DNA of 64,000 nucleotides from Eonycteris spelaea (GCA_003508835.1 PUFA01000181.1:434001-498000), one strand, 5' to 3'; counted from the first letter of the stretch, positions 21,801 to 34,224 are shown. The notes: generated by a model from the letters alone, not told the origin. Numbers and translations are program-made.

Positions 21801-22199
21801 GAGACCCAGCTTCCTCTGCTCACTGGAGCACCCTTCTTTCCCAGCTGGTGTTCCATGCACACAGGTGCCCAAGGCCTTCAGAGGGCTCAGGCCAAGGGGC
21901 AATCACATGGAGGATAGGGTGACTGGGAGGCTCTGTGACCTTGAGGAAGGCTCTTGAACCCCCAGACCTAGGGGGAGCTGACTCAGACTTGCTGCTGGGA
22001 TCCTTGTTTTGCTGGCTTCAGCTCTGATTTTTTCCGCTGCCCTCTGCAAAAACCAAGCCTAGAGGCCTTTCTGGGCTGCTTCCCAAATTAGGAAGCTGCA
22101 GAGGTAGTCTGTCTACCTGAGGCACCAGGACAATTGCACTTTTGGTCTTAGAGATGGACTTTGTCTAACAGGGCATCAAAAAGCTCACCAGAACAGATA

Positions 22200-22415
22200 A
22201 AGCCACTTTTTGGGTGCTTACTTCATGCCCACATTATACTAAGTACTTTACATACCTCATCTTCTGAACCCTCATAACAGCCCAAAGAGATAGGGAGAAA
22301 TTGTCCACATTTTGCAGAAGAGGAGAGCTCAGTCACTCAGTCCTGATCCATACAGCTTGCAAGTGGTGGAGTCTGGATTTGAACTCAGGTCCCTAGGCCT
22401 TTGCCACCACTCTGT
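22200..22415 (-). repeat. MIR SINE fossil
   Basis: Reverse-complement MIR with 'tactaagtactttacatac', 'ctcataacagcccaaagag' and 'ggatttgaactcaggtccc'. Confidence 0.75.
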
Positions 22416-22649
22416 CCTAAATATGACATCAGAGATGCCCTCATTCTCCTCCTGCCTGGATCCTGTCTGGTTAAATGAAGCCATTGCTTTCCCTCAAGTC
22501 TGCCAGGGAAGGGAACCTCTCTCAGGAATTCTCACAATCACCAGTTGTTCCCTGAACTTTCACTTCGATGCTCTAGGTACTGAGTTGAGGGGGTTGAGGA
22601 GATAAGTTCAGGAGGCTACCTTCCCCCCAGCTCTGTTAGTATATCTAGG

Positions 22650-22925
22650 TGTTGAGGAGTGGTGTCTGGGACAGGCAGCAGAGTGTTGGGAGATGTGGCT
22701 TTGGAGTCAGCTGATCTAATTCTAGCCCAATCACTTATTAGTTGAATACCCAGGGCAAGTGTCTTAACCTCCTAGAACTCCCCTTATTTGGTCTACACAG
22801 TAGGGATGCGATTACCCAAACCACAGGTTGTGAGAATTTAAAATGGAAGGCTGCAGGTTGAGGCCCAGGGCAGTGCCTGGCACGAGCAGGTATTCAACAT
22901 AAGTTGAGTCCTTTTTCCCTTCTCT
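22650..22925 (+). repeat. MIR SINE fossil
   Basis: Plus-orientation MIR: 'ggctttggagtcagctgatc', 'gggcaagtgtcttaacctcc', then 'cagggcagtgcctggcacga'. Confidence 0.75.
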
Positions 22926-23889
22926 TATCCTTGCTCTTTCTGGAACCCCTTGCTTGGGCTTCACAGTTACAAACGACCAACGCCAGGGCTTTTCAACTAT
23001 ATTTTTACGGAGAAACTCCTTAATCACAGGACACCTTATGAGGAAGGCAAGGATACAAATTAGAAGAGAGTTGGTCAGATGACAATAGGGGACTGGGAGC
23101 CCTCCTGCCCCACCCTTTCTCTCACCTCCAGGCCCCCAGCAGCCCCCAGGTACTTTGACCAAGCCTGGCCTGGCTGATTTTCTGGCCCCAAAACTATCTC
23201 TCGGCCATCAGCTACTTTGAGCCTATTCTAGATTTAGAGCAGGACAATTTTAGTACTAAGTGGGCAAAGCTGCCCCTGGCCAGAGCGAGGCCACATATCC
23301 ATCTTCTTTGGTGGGTGGGGTTGGGCATTGTGGCTGGGGAGGCATAGATCTGGGGGCTAGATGGCCATGGGTTGGGCTGGGGGTCTTCTGTCTGTCTGTC
23401 CTGTGAAGCAATGGGCTTCGTCTGGCTCTTGTGGGAGGTGGATGCCTCATTCATCAGGCTCAGAAACTTCTGTACTCCCTGAGGGAGGGAGGGACATCTG
23501 GACTCTGAAGCCTAGCAATGGAGAGTGACATTCCACATCATAATGCTAGCAAGCGACAGAAGCAGATACAAACCCAGGCCTGCATAGCTCCAGAGGGCTG
23601 GATCTCTAGACAGAGGCTGCTTCGCTTCCCCTACCTATCTGTATATAATTGTCTATGAGCCCTTTCGCCTACCAAATACAGAACATGAAGAGAGAAACTC
23701 AAATTATAGCAGGAGGGAATGGGATTAGGTCCTGGGAAGGACTTCCTGACTCATTAACTGGTCTCCAGGATAGCTTATTAGAGAGGCAGTGTATTCTCTC
23801 CGGAGGGTGTCTCAGTTCAGCTGTCCCCTTATGGCTCCCACTTCCTGAAAGCTACTGAGACATAAATGACCTCTGATATGTGTGGCTTT

Positions 23890-24225
23890 GTCTTTTATTT
23901 TTTGAATGTGTAATACCTGCAATGGTTCAAAAACTCGGTGTGAAGGAAGCCTGTTCTGTGAAAATTCTCCCAGTTCCCTTCCCCAGGGTCCCCAGGGGCA
24001 GGCAATGTTATGCGTTTCCTATCTAGACATACATATACAAGCAAATAGGGACACATATTGTCTTTCTTTAGCCCTGTTTTTAATACACGAGATGTAGCGC
24101 ACCCTGCACACTGTTCTGTGCTTTGCTTTTGTCACCTGACAATATATCTTGGAGATTACTCCAAATCAGTACATAAAGAACTGCCTTAGTCTTAGGTGTC
24201 TTTTTATGGTCACAGGCTTCTGGGA
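23890..24225 (-). repeat. Old L1 LINE fragment
   Basis: This resembles the minus-orientation 3-prime region of ancient L1 (L1M-type). It has 'ttcccttccccagggtcccc', 'acatacatatacaagcaaat' and 'gacaatatatcttggagatt'. The fragment abuts the orphan CpG island. Confidence 0.6.
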
Positions 24226-24299
24226 GCTCAAAAGTAATCACATCTGGTTTGATTAGCTTCTCATTTCCATTTACGACATCCCCGCCCAGAGAGGGCAGG

Positions 24300-24665
24300 A
24301 AGCTCTCCAAGGTCACTCAGCAAGGACTAGAGACGCGCGCCGGCTTCTCTCCCTCTTCTCTTTCCAGCTCCTGCCCACCCCCCAGCCACTTCTGGGCTGA
24401 ACGCTGCCCTGAGAGGGAAGGACAGGGAAGGGGAGGGTTTCTGATTGAAATGCTCTCCGCACCGCTCGCTCGCAATCGGCACCCGGTGGGTGCGCGGCGC
24501 GGCCCGGCCTGGGGCGCCGGGTGTGGAGCGGGCGGCCGCGGCTGCGAGCGCCCACGTGGGAGCAGGGAGGCCACCGATTCCCCGGGAAACCCGCGCCGCG
24601 TGCTTCGCGGTAATGAGCTCCCGGGCTTGAGGTGAGCGTCCCCGGCTGCTCACACGGCAGCCGCG
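24300..24665. promoter_or_regulatory. Orphan CpG island
   Basis: CpG density is high from about 24,330 to 24,660 (clusters such as 'gtgcgcggcgcggcccggcc' and 'gggcggccgcggctgcgagc'). It lies 11 kb upstream of SEZ6 and 19 kb upstream of PIPOX, where neither gene starts. Survival of CpGs implies germline hypomethylation, as at promoters or developmental enhancers. A donor-like GAG|GTGAGC sits at 24,631/24,632 on the plus strand, so an unannotated non-coding transcript is possible. The open frames across it on both strands are what GC-rich DNA produces and match no protein I know. Confidence 0.7.
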
Positions 24666-24870
24666 TGCCACCAAAGAAAATGAGTCCTTTTTTTCTTCCA
24701 TGCCTGACAGCTCATTAGAAGAATTAATTTACTCCTGCGTTTGCAGTTTAAAGGACATTATTTACTGGTTAATTGTTGTTATTACAAAATGTTAAATATC
24801 ATTATTTATTTCCCAGGCTCTGACAGCTTCTCTGACAGGAATTTATTAGGTGAGACGGTAGCACCGGTGG
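24666..24870. promoter_or_regulatory. AT-rich candidate enhancer flanking the orphan CpG island
   Basis: Directly after the CpG island the sequence turns AT-rich, with 'ctcattagaagaattaattt', 'gtttaaaggacattatttac', 'ggttaattgttgttattac' and 'taaatatcattatttatttc'. It is unlike the repeats seen elsewhere. Dense homeodomain, SOX and FOX-like words next to a CpG island suggest one composite regulatory element. Confidence 0.4.
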
Positions 24871-25739
24871 GCGCCCTTGTGCGGGGCAATGAAAGTGGTG
24901 GGTTGGCCCTGCACCTAGGTCCCTGGGCAGGGCAGGCACTGTAAGGGAAGGACGTGAGGGGCTGCACTCCTGCCCATCCCGGGACAAGTGACCTTTGACT
25001 CCTCCTCATCTTCCATTTCTGACCCTTGTGTGTGTTGGGGGTGGAGTGGGGAACAGTAGCAGACAAGGGACAGCACTTGCATAAAGCAGCAGTTTGGGGG
25101 GTCAGGGTGACAGTTACCAGGGGCTCAGCAACCAGAATGAGGCTTGAACTTTGGGTCTTGCCCTGAAAGGTTTCCCAAGAGCATAAGTATTCTGGCTGGC
25201 CACTTCTTGCACTCACCGAATTTAAGAGCTGGAAGGGAGGTGCATGGTCAGCTGGTGTTTGGATCACAAACTGGTGGCTTCCAGGTTGCTATGGATTTGA
25301 GTTTGACCTGTTCAGGAGACTTCACATAAAACCTAGATTTCTGACTCCTCTTAAAAAACCAGAGAACTTTGTCACACTTAGCAATGACCAGCTGCTGCTG
25401 AAGGGCAGTACTGTCCAAGGGCATGCCCGCTCCCTAACTACTGTATCCTTCACCCTTTGCTTCCTTCTCTACATTATTTTCCTCTGTAGGCATTTGAGTT
25501 TTCAACTCCTGGTCTGGTCTAATGATTATGTATAGATGAAGAAAGTGAGCTCAGAGTGGTTAAGTTTATGATGGCAAGGACCGTAGCCCAGCCCACTTTT
25601 CACCAAACCTGCCCCTAAATCTCTCTGTCCCCACTTTGTCTGGGTCTGGAGTAAGTTTGGGAAGGGGGCTCAGGTCTTTCAGCAGCCTGGGCCAGAAAGG
25701 AGAGGTAGCCGTGTAAGGAATTATGAGGATCATGGCTCC

Positions 25740-26000
25740 ACAAATAGCATTTATTTGTTCATTCGGCAAATAGTTTCTGAGGACCTACTATATGACATGT
25801 AAAAATGATCTGGACACAAATCCTACTCTCAAGGAACTTGGTCTGGTGAGACTGTGTGTGTGAAACAAGCGCACAATTACAATACAAAGAGATGTATTAG
25901 TGGTAGGTTCACAGGGCAGCCCAGAGGAAGAAGGGATGACTGGCAGGGCTGGAAGGGTCCAGGGAGAAGGCTTTACAGGGGAGGGAATTAATACTTTATG
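25740..26000 (-). repeat. L2 LINE 3-prime region
   Basis: Reverse-complement L2: 'tttatttgttcattcggcaa', 'gaggacctactatatgacat', 'ctcaaggaacttggtctgg' and 'gcacaattacaatacaaaga'. Confidence 0.7.
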
Positions 26001-26214
26001 GAGCACGTTCTAGGTTGAGCAGGCTGCTTGTATCCTCATACACAGACATACATCGTCCCATTGATACTGAAAATACCTGTCATCAATTGATAAAGGGTGG
26101 CTACCCCAGTCCTCATAGAGCTCCCCACCTCACTGTCTAGATGCTCCCCCAAGGGTGGATGCCTGGAAGCTGCTGCAGCTATGGGGACCTCTGTTCCGAC
26201 TGGGAAGCAAATTT

Positions 26215-26325
26215 GCCATGTAGTCTAACAACCGTCATCCACATCTCATAACCAGTCTATAGGGCAAGGCTGACTACCCTCATTTTACAAATTAGGAACC
26301 TGAGGCTCAGAGACTATAGAAAGAA
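26215..26325 (-). repeat. MIR SINE fragment
   Basis: 'accctcattttacaaattag' followed by 'gaacctgaggctcagagac' matches reverse-complement MIR. Confidence 0.6.
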
Positions 26326-26824
26326 GCTGGGTGCTGGCAGAAGAGATGGGCCCTGGAAAGGAGAGAGAGAAGACTGTTGTCTGAGACCCAACACCCAGCC
26401 CTGGGACATGTGGCTTTACCAGGCAGACTTCAAACAATGGTGCTTTAGACAAGGTCTTCAGCCTCATCCTTTCCGGCCAAGGAAACTGACAGCAGCAGGG
26501 AGCCTCAAGGAAATTTTGGAGAACCAAAGGGAGATGAAAGTACTTTGAAAAAGTATGAAAACCAGCTCAACAGAGCCTTTACTATTGCTATGCTGTAAAT
26601 TATTACAAAGTTATTTCTGGCTGGCAGCTTGGTTTATTTTAGACCCTACCTCATTTCTTAAATGTTATAGTTCCTAATTCCTTGCCTGGTGAGACAGAAA
26701 GAGACAAGCACTATTGGAGTGAATCTTGAGCAGATTCAGAAACTATAACCACAGCTTGAAGGATTTTACATATTCCCAGAATATCAGGACCTGCCATCCT
26801 TCAGAAGTCTTCTCCATGAGCCCC

Positions 26825-26984
26825 CTCATTTTATTTTATGGCCATATTAAAAATTTTTAAATTTGTATGTGTATTTTTTGAATAGGTTTTCTATGCCCAA
26901 GATGCAAAATTCAAAAGACATAAAAGTACATGGTGAGTGGTCTCTCTCACTCCTCAGAGGCAGCCATGTTATCAATTCCTTTTT
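26825..26984 (-). repeat. Old L1 fragment, left part, interrupted by a younger L1
   Basis: 'ggttttctatgcccaagatg' and 'aaaagacataaaagtacatg' resemble the 3-prime region of ancient L1 in minus orientation. The fragment ends at a 13-bp duplication flanking the younger L1 at 26,985-28,374. Related old L1 sequence resumes at 28,388. Confidence 0.55.
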
Positions 26985-28387
26985 AATAAATAATAAATTT
27001 ATTTATTTAAATTAGTTTCAAATATACAGTACATTGGTTAGGCATCTATACTGTTCATAAAACGATTCCCTCAATTGCTCCCTCCCTGCCCTGGCCCTCC
27101 ACTTAGCCTTCATATTAATGCTAACTGCATTCCCTGTGCCGTGCTCCCCATCCTCGTGCCCAACTACCAACTACTAATTTGTACTTCTTTAATCCTTCAC
27201 CCCATCCTCCCAGTCCCCCAATCCCCTTCCTCTGTCACCAAATTGTCCACTATATTTATGAGACTGTTTTTGATTAGTTTGTTCTTTTTGTTCCTTAGAT
27301 TCCTCATATAAGTGAAATCACATAGTATTTATTTTCTCTGACTTCTTTCACTCAGCATAATAACCTCTAGGTTCATCCATGTCATTGCAAATGGTAGGAT
27401 TTCATTTTTAATGGCTGAGTAATATTCCATTGTATATATGAACCATAATTTCTTTATCCAATCGTCTATTGATGGACATTTAGGTTGCTTCTGTATCTTG
27501 GCTATTGTAAATTGTGCTGCCATGAATATTGGAGTGCATAGATCATTTGAATTATTGTTTTGATTTTCTTTGGATAAATACCCAAAGTGTAATTGCTGGG
27601 TCAAAAGGTATATCCATTTTTAGTTTTTTGAGAAACCTCCATACTGCTTTCCATAGAGGCTGCACCAATTTGCAATCCACCAACAATGTATGAGGATTCC
27701 CTTTTCTCCGCATCCTCGCCAACACTTGCTGTTTTTTTTATTTATTGATGATAGCCATTTGACAGGTGTGAGGTGATATCTCATTGTGGGTTTAATTTGC
27801 ATTTCTCTGATGATTAGCGACCTTGATCATCTTTTCATATGTCTGTTAGCCATCTGTATTTCCTCTTTAGAGAAGTATCTGTTCAGGTCTTCTGCCCATT
27901 TTTTAATTGGATTGTTTTTGTTGTTGTTGTTGAGTTATATAAGTTCTTTATAAATTCTGGATATTAACCCCTTATCAGATGTATCATTAGCGAATATCTT
28001 CTCACAAACACTCAGTTGTCTTTATGTTCTGTTGATGATTTCCTTTGCTGTACAAAACTTTTTAGTTTGATGTAGTCCCATTTGTTTATTTTTCTTTTGT
28101 TTCCCTTGCCCGAGGGGATATATCTGAAAAGAAATTCCTGTTAGTAATACCAGAGAGTTTACTGCCTATGTTTTCTTCTAGAAGTTTTACGGTTTCAGGT
28201 CTTACATTTAAGTCTTTAATCCATTTTGAGTCTATTCTTGTGTATGGTGTAAAAAGGTACTCCAGCTTCTTTTTTTTTTGCATGCATGTCCAATTTTCCC
28301 AACCCCATTTATTGAAGAGACTGTCTTTACTCCATTGTATATTCTTACTTCCTTTGTCATATATTAAGTGAGTGTCAATTCCTTTTT
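26972..28387 (-). mobile_element. 5-prime-truncated L1 insertion with 13-bp target-site duplication
   Basis: An L1 3-prime portion in minus orientation lies at 26,985-28,374. TCAATTCCTTTTT occurs at 26,972-26,984 and again at 28,375-28,387, the expected target-site duplication. At the left the A/T-rich 'aataaataataaatttattt' is the degraded poly(A) tail read on the opposite strand. The body encodes the C-terminal part of L1 ORF2 on the minus strand, with conserved words such as 'YTMEYYSAIKNEILPF' near 27,380-27,450, but several stops and frame breaks make it dead. It is about 1.4 kb and therefore lacks ORF1 and the reverse-transcriptase core. It is younger than the L1 debris it interrupts. 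Confidence 0.85.
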
Positions 28388-29035
28388 TTCCCTATGTTTA
28401 AAAATAGCATCATTTCTCTTTTCTGTTCATGTAGAAAATATAATAATTCCTGCAGAAGGAATAAAAATCATATACAACTCCACTATTTAGAGTTGAATAC
28501 TGTTAACATTTTGGTGTATAATCAGTGAGCGTATTCTCTTTGCATAGACATACATATCTATAGTTACAAACTTGCATAACCTGATTTTATTATTTGTTTA
28601 CAGTAAATATGATTCTTCAGAAATAGAGGTCTGAGAGGATGCATGCTAAACTGCTAATAATGGATACCTTGAGAGGAACAGGATTGGGTTAGGATTAAGG
28701 GAGCTGTTTGCTTTATCTCAGTTATTTGAAATTTTTTAGAATAAAAATATAATAGTATATTACTTCCCCCTGGTATTCCAGAATCTGATTTTAAATGACT
28801 GCATCAAAAGGCTATGATTTAACCAATCCTCTATTTATGTTTAGGAGTTTTGCTATTATCAACAAAGCTGGGAGGAACATTTTTGTTTATCTTTGCACAC
28901 TTGTCTAATGTTTCCTGGGCAGTTCCTAAGAAATGGAATTGCTGGATCAAAGGGTAGGTTTACTTTAAGGCTTTTTGATCCATCATATTAAATTTCCTTC
29001 TTTTGGGGCTGTTCCAGTCTCCTGTTCCACCAGCA
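28388..29035 (-). repeat. Old L1 fragments, right part
   Basis: The host repeat resumes after the duplication: 'actgttaacattttggtgta', 'tttgctattatcaacaaagc' and 'gaaatggaattgctggatca' are typical of ancient L1 read in minus orientation. A short piece at about 28,600-28,770 looks like an L1 3-prime UTR in the opposite orientation, so the block is a composite. Confidence 0.55.
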
Positions 29036-30319
29036 GTGCCTGCTCCTCCCTCCAACTTCCAACTTGTTCAGCACAGCACTAATGTAAGGTTTGTGAGATA
29101 GAGGGGTAAAACCATGTGAGGGTGGGGTGGTTTCTTCTCTGGGTGAGGTTTAAGAAGGGAGCAATGTCCAGTTTGAGAAGTCTGCTCTGGTGCTTCAGAA
29201 CCCTGGAATGCAAGCAGGAGCCCAGAGGGGACCTCAGTGGCCAAAGGGAAAAGGAAGAGGAGCAAGGAAATGAGTGTAGAACCCTCAGGCTGTTGGAGCA
29301 GGGGCCTCCACCCATCAATTCACAAGGCCTAAGAGTTGTGCAGTAAGTACCTGAGTCTGGATTCGGATCCGTCCTCCAGGCATCCAGGTATATAGAGTGA
29401 GTGCTGCCCCACTGTCTGCAGTGGGTCAGCAGAGCTAAAGGCACTGCTGAAGTGACTCCTCTTAGAGCTCTTCCATTCTATAGAATTACATCCCTCAAGT
29501 TCATGTGGCACATAAAGGACCTTCCAGGGTCAATGTCTCCAGCTCCTGCCTTCTTTAAATGTCACAGTCACTCTTCTCTTGGATTCCAGGTGCTTGTTGC
29601 TGCCCAATTCTTGTGGATCTCACCTGAAGCCCTCACACCCTTAGATTTTCTAGCAAGGTCACCCATCTCGTTTGGAAAGCTTCAGGAGGAATAAGAGGGG
29701 CTCAAGACAGACTTGTTGATTTAGTATTGAAAAGATGGTGTTCTGAAAACGCCCCCTCCTCCTGGAGCCCAGCATCCCCACTTCGCTGAGGTTTCCTCCT
29801 GGTGGGGTGAGAAGAGAAAGCCCAAGATTGCATCTCATTGGTGAGATGAATAATACATTTGAAGCATCTCACAAACTGTGTTTGATCTGCCTAAAGCTTC
29901 AACTTTAACGTATTTTTCTTTATCCCCAGCCAGGGAGGGCTGGGAACTGTCAACATTTTTTTTCTGCCTAATTTGTGCCTTCTCCATCAAGAGAAAAGCA
30001 GGGACTGAGGGAGGGAAGGAGGCAGGGAAGAAGGGCGGACACACACACTCCCTGGAACAATGCAATGAGCCACAGGACTGGGGTGCTTGCTCTGCCTGGG
30101 GACCCCTTGGCTCTGCTGGTCAGAGCAGGGGAAGGAGGCTCTGGGGAGAGGGGCTGTGCTGTGGGCACGGGTGCTCTTCGGGGCCTGTTTGTTGGACTAT
30201 GTGACCTTAAGAGGTTGATCCACCTTCTCCGGTATTTCCGGTGAAACCAGAGGTGGGAAGTTGAGGCTTGCCAGCTACCAAGCATGGAAGATGCTTTGTT
30301 TTCTCATGGGAAAGAGAGA

Positions 30320-30525
30320 GTAACAACATTAAAAACTGCCACTGGCTGAGTTCAGGAGCCAGGTTCTGTGCGGGTTTTAAGCCACATACATTCAGTCACT
30401 CTGAACTTCCCTCTGAAGGGTGACCTTAAGTTCTAAGGGTCTTATCCAAGAACACACTGCTAGTCCATGTCTGGCTATCTAGCCCAGAAATTCACATTCT
30501 TAACCACAGTGCTGTTTTCCCTCTC
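30320..30525 (-). repeat. MIR SINE fossil
   Basis: Reverse-complement MIR with 'aagggtcttatccaagaac' and 'cattcttaaccacagtgctg'. Confidence 0.6.
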
Positions 30526-30594
30526 AACTCTAATACAACTCCAGTAGTCTCCAATACATTGCTAAACCTGTCTCCTGTTCTGGAGGGGAAGAAG

Positions 30595-30780
30595 AGAGAA
30601 GTGGTTAAGAGCACGGACTTTGAAGTTTGCAATTTGGCTCCTTCTTCTCACTGTGCCTCAGTTTTCTCCTGTGTAAAATGGAGATGTTAACAATAACACC
30701 AACCTCATGGGACTGTGGTGAGGATTAAATGAGTAAATATCCTCAGGTTCTTAGAGCCCAGGGCATAGGAAGCACTATGT
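30595..30780 (+). repeat. MIR SINE, well preserved
   Basis: Plus-orientation MIR: 'agtggttaagagcacggact', 'tgcctcagttttctcctgtg', 'ggtgaggattaaatgagta'. Confidence 0.85.
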
Positions 30781-32139
30781 GTATTCACTCTCATTCCCAG
30801 ATTATTTTACTCCACATCAAGTTGCAGCCACCCCCTCCCAAGTCACCTTGAACCTGTTCCATCTTCCCTCTTGGGACTGCCCATCTCAGTCTCAATCCAC
30901 CTTCTTTTCCAGCCCCCTCTCCCCTCTGCCCAGCCTAGCTTGGGGGACCACTATCAGACTCTCCTGATTCCTGGAGGCTACCCTGTGACTCTCTTGAGTT
31001 CTGATGACACGTATTAGATGTCACCTGGTCTTTTGCCTGATTCTAATAGGTTTTCTCATTCCCATGGACCCAGCTGATGTTCATAGCTCTTTTATCTTCT
31101 GCAGTGGCCATAGAAGAAATGCCCATTCCCTAGGTAGCCAGCAGCGCACTTTTGCAGGAGGCAGAGCACAGAGAGATGACTTTCCTGGGAGGGAAACAGA
31201 GCAGACAGTACCTACTGAAGAAGGAACAAGGGATGGAGGATTGAGAGTAATTTTCCTAGTAACTAACAATGTGTCTCCATCCTGAGCCATTCATTCCTGT
31301 ACTTTCATAGGCTCCCCCTACCCACCATGGGGAAACTAGTCATTGTGTCTGCTCAACCCTCCACTGTAGCTGGGAGCTAGGTTTTAGGCAGAGAAGCAAA
31401 GAATTCCAAAGCGTGGGACAGGTGGAGGGCATCTGCAAAGCAAGGACCGAAAGTAGATTTTGGAGAAGACCTCCTTAAAGCCTAGGAAGTGAGAGTGTGG
31501 GCCGGGAGAAGTGGGACATCTCCCTGCAGAGCAAGGCAGGCCCAGTGGTCCCCAGCAGCCTGGCCTGTGTGCCTGCCCAGTGCCCCAGAGCCCTTCTGTT
31601 CAGGCCTGGCTTCCCACGGAGGTAGCATTCTGCTCAGCAGCTCAGAGCACAGACGGGAGGATGGTATTGCCAAGAATCGATTTGCGGGAGCAGCGGGGGC
31701 TTTCTCTTCCTCCTTAGTTCCCTGGTCTTTGATCTCCTGTCCTTCCTCCCTAGTCCTATTTCCCCCCTCCTTCTTCCCTTGATCTCTCCTTCTTTCTCTC
31801 CCTTCAGCCAAAGCACAGCAGCTCCCTAAAAAGCAAGGGGTGTGTGTGTGGCGGTGAGGGTGGGGGAAGCAGTCCTTTGTTATCTTGCTTCCTTTGACTG
31901 GTGGGTCCTCACTGCCCAAAGTACCAGCCTCCTACCCAAGTCCCGAGGGGCAGGGTTTGGCCACGGTGAAAGGACACAGACACACATGAAAAGCAAGAGC
32001 TGAAACAGAGAAACCAAGGAAGGGAGGGAGAGGCAGACAGTGAACGACAGAGATGGGGAGAGTCCGAGACAACAAAAAAAAGAGACTTCAGCAAATTAAA
32101 AATTTTACAACCATCCAGCAAGTCTGCAAAAATGATCTT

Positions 32140-32340
32140 CCCTGCGGTCTTTCATTTATCTCATTATCTGACTCCTAATGTGCTTTTTCCCCCTTTCTTT
32201 TCTCGCCACACTTGGTGCAAACTCTTATTAGCTTTTTTTTTTTTTTTCTGGCAGGGGTTTCATATAGTCTTTTTCATTACATTTCCTAATAAAAGCAATC
32301 ACTAGGACGGCACGGCTGGAGGATTAAAAAGCCACCTCAG
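32140..32340. promoter_or_regulatory. Candidate conserved non-coding block
   Basis: Unique sequence with 'ctttcatttatctcattatc', 'actcttattagc', a T-run, then 'attacatttcctaataaaag' and 'ggaggattaaaaagcc'. It leads into a GC- and CpG-richer segment (32,340-32,660). Neither part resembles a repeat or a known exon. Confidence 0.3.
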
Positions 32341-32689
32341 CAGCCTCCTGGCCAGCAGAACCACGACTTGCTGTGGCCTGGTTCATGCTGCCAGTGGAGG
32401 CGGGCAGCCCCGGCAGGCCAGGTCAGGGAGACCCAGGCTGTGCTGCGGAACGTTCCGGGGCTGGGAGAGGCCTTCGGCGGCAGTGAAGGTGCACAACATG
32501 ATGGGGAATGTGAGGACAGAATACCTCGAAGAGCTGGCCCTTTCCCAGAGCTGTCTCGGAGCAGGGATGGTGGCCAACTGCCTGACTCCAGCGTTCCAGT
32601 TTTACTTCAGAGAACATGATATTTCGGGAGTTTCTCTTTGGACCTCGGCCCACCCTGTAGCACCTTCTTTTGAGTCACGTCAGTGATGT

Positions 32690-33130
32690 CAAGTCTTCAC
32701 CTTTTGAAGTAGATTTGATTTTGTTATTTTATTGTGGTAAAATTTACATAACATAAAATTTGCAATTTTAACTATTTTAAGGGTACAGTTGAGTAGCATT
32801 AAGCACTTTCACATTCTTAGGCAACCATCACCACCATCCATCTCCAGAATTTTTTCAAGCTGAACTCTGTGCCTGTTAAACAGTAGCTCACGATTCCTCC
32901 CTCCCCCAGCCCTTGGCAACAACCATTCTACTTTCTGTCTTTATGAGTTTGACTACTCTGGATACCGCATATAAGCAGAACATATGATATTTGTCCTTTT
33001 TTGTCTGGCTTATTTTACTTGGCATAGTGTCTTTAAGGTTTATTTATGTTGCATTATGTGTTAGAATTTCATTCTTTTTTAAGGCTGAATAATATCTCAT
33101 CGTATGACTGGATCACATTTTGTTTATTCC
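32690..33130 (-). repeat. L1 LINE 3-prime end (L1M-type)
   Basis: A clear minus-orientation L1 3-prime end with 'ttattgtggtaaaatttaca', 'gcaaccatcaccaccatcca', 'ggcaacaaccattctacttt' and 'aaggctgaataatatctcat'. Confidence 0.9.
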
Positions 33131-34184
33131 ACACTTTCAAAAAAACAGAAATGTTTCCATCCACATAAGGAAGGTGAACAGAAGAGAAAACCCACTCAGA
33201 TTTGTATCACATCAATATAACTTCTTCTTTTTGTGTGTTTTTCTCTTTTGCTAATAATGATACCTCCACCCACCCATTGAACATGTCCTCCAAGGGCCAT
33301 TCCAACCTCTCTGAGAAAGCAGTGTGGCAGAGGATTTGGTGTTTGGAAACGGCCCAAAGTTACCAGGACATGAGTCTCATAAATCAAGTAAGAGGAAAGA
33401 AATGAACTCCCTATAAAACAATGACATTTTATTGCTTGGGTTATAAACTGGTCCTGAGGTATTTCCACCTATCACCCTCCAAGATTTGGACCATGCATTG
33501 GGTGTTACTGGATTAGCCATACAAATTCTGGCTAGGGAGTGATTTTGAAGAGAAGAATGCTCATTTGGAAATAATTGGTTAGTATGTAAAATAAAGATAC
33601 AAACATGACTTCATGTTTGTAGTCATCAAATTAAATGTGACTTTTAAATGTCTTGTTGCTTTGGAGACCACTGAAGCTAGTCCCGGTTAACTGCAGCGTC
33701 CCTAAGTGCTCGGCCAGGGCTGTCTGAGTTGGTCCCAACCAGCATTTCTCAAAGACCAGGAGACCTGCAAGGGAAGGCTTCATTGCAAAAGCGTCTTAAT
33801 CAGTACCTATGGTATGTACCACAGGCTGCTCCCAGCGGGGGTCTCCAATCTCAGCCACTAGTTTAGTTAATAATGACAGCCCTTGTACCTGTGAAGTCCT
33901 TTGGGAACCTTTTACCTTTCATTTCTTTCCACTCTCCTCCAGGACTCCTTTGCTCTAAGTCTCTGCCAGCCTCTGTCCCTGGCCCAGACCCCAAAAGATA
34001 GAGGATTCCGCTTAGGGAGAGTAGAACCCTAGAAGTTACAAAAACATCTTACCGACCTTCTTTCCTTCCCTCATCTTGTGTCAGAGCCTCTCAAACAAAC
34101 CACAGATTTCACTACTTTCTCTCTCTCTGCATAAGCAAAAGGTATGTATTTATTTTCCACGTGGGCTTAAAAACTGGATATTTT

Positions 34185-34188
<4 letters not shown>

Positions 34189-34224
<36 letters not shown>
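34189..34224. repeat. (CA)n microsatellite
   Basis: An uninterrupted CA run of about 18 units. Confidence 0.95.

Noticed and set aside
24249..24701. Open frames of 124-128 codons on both strands of the orphan CpG island.
   Set aside because: Both are Ala/Arg/Gly/Pro-rich, as any GC-rich DNA gives, and neither resembles a known protein. The island is kept as a regulatory feature only.
27329..27604. A coding L1 ORF2 gene.
   Set aside because: The frame is only the C-terminal tip of ORF2 in a 5-prime-truncated copy with frame breaks. It is not an active element.
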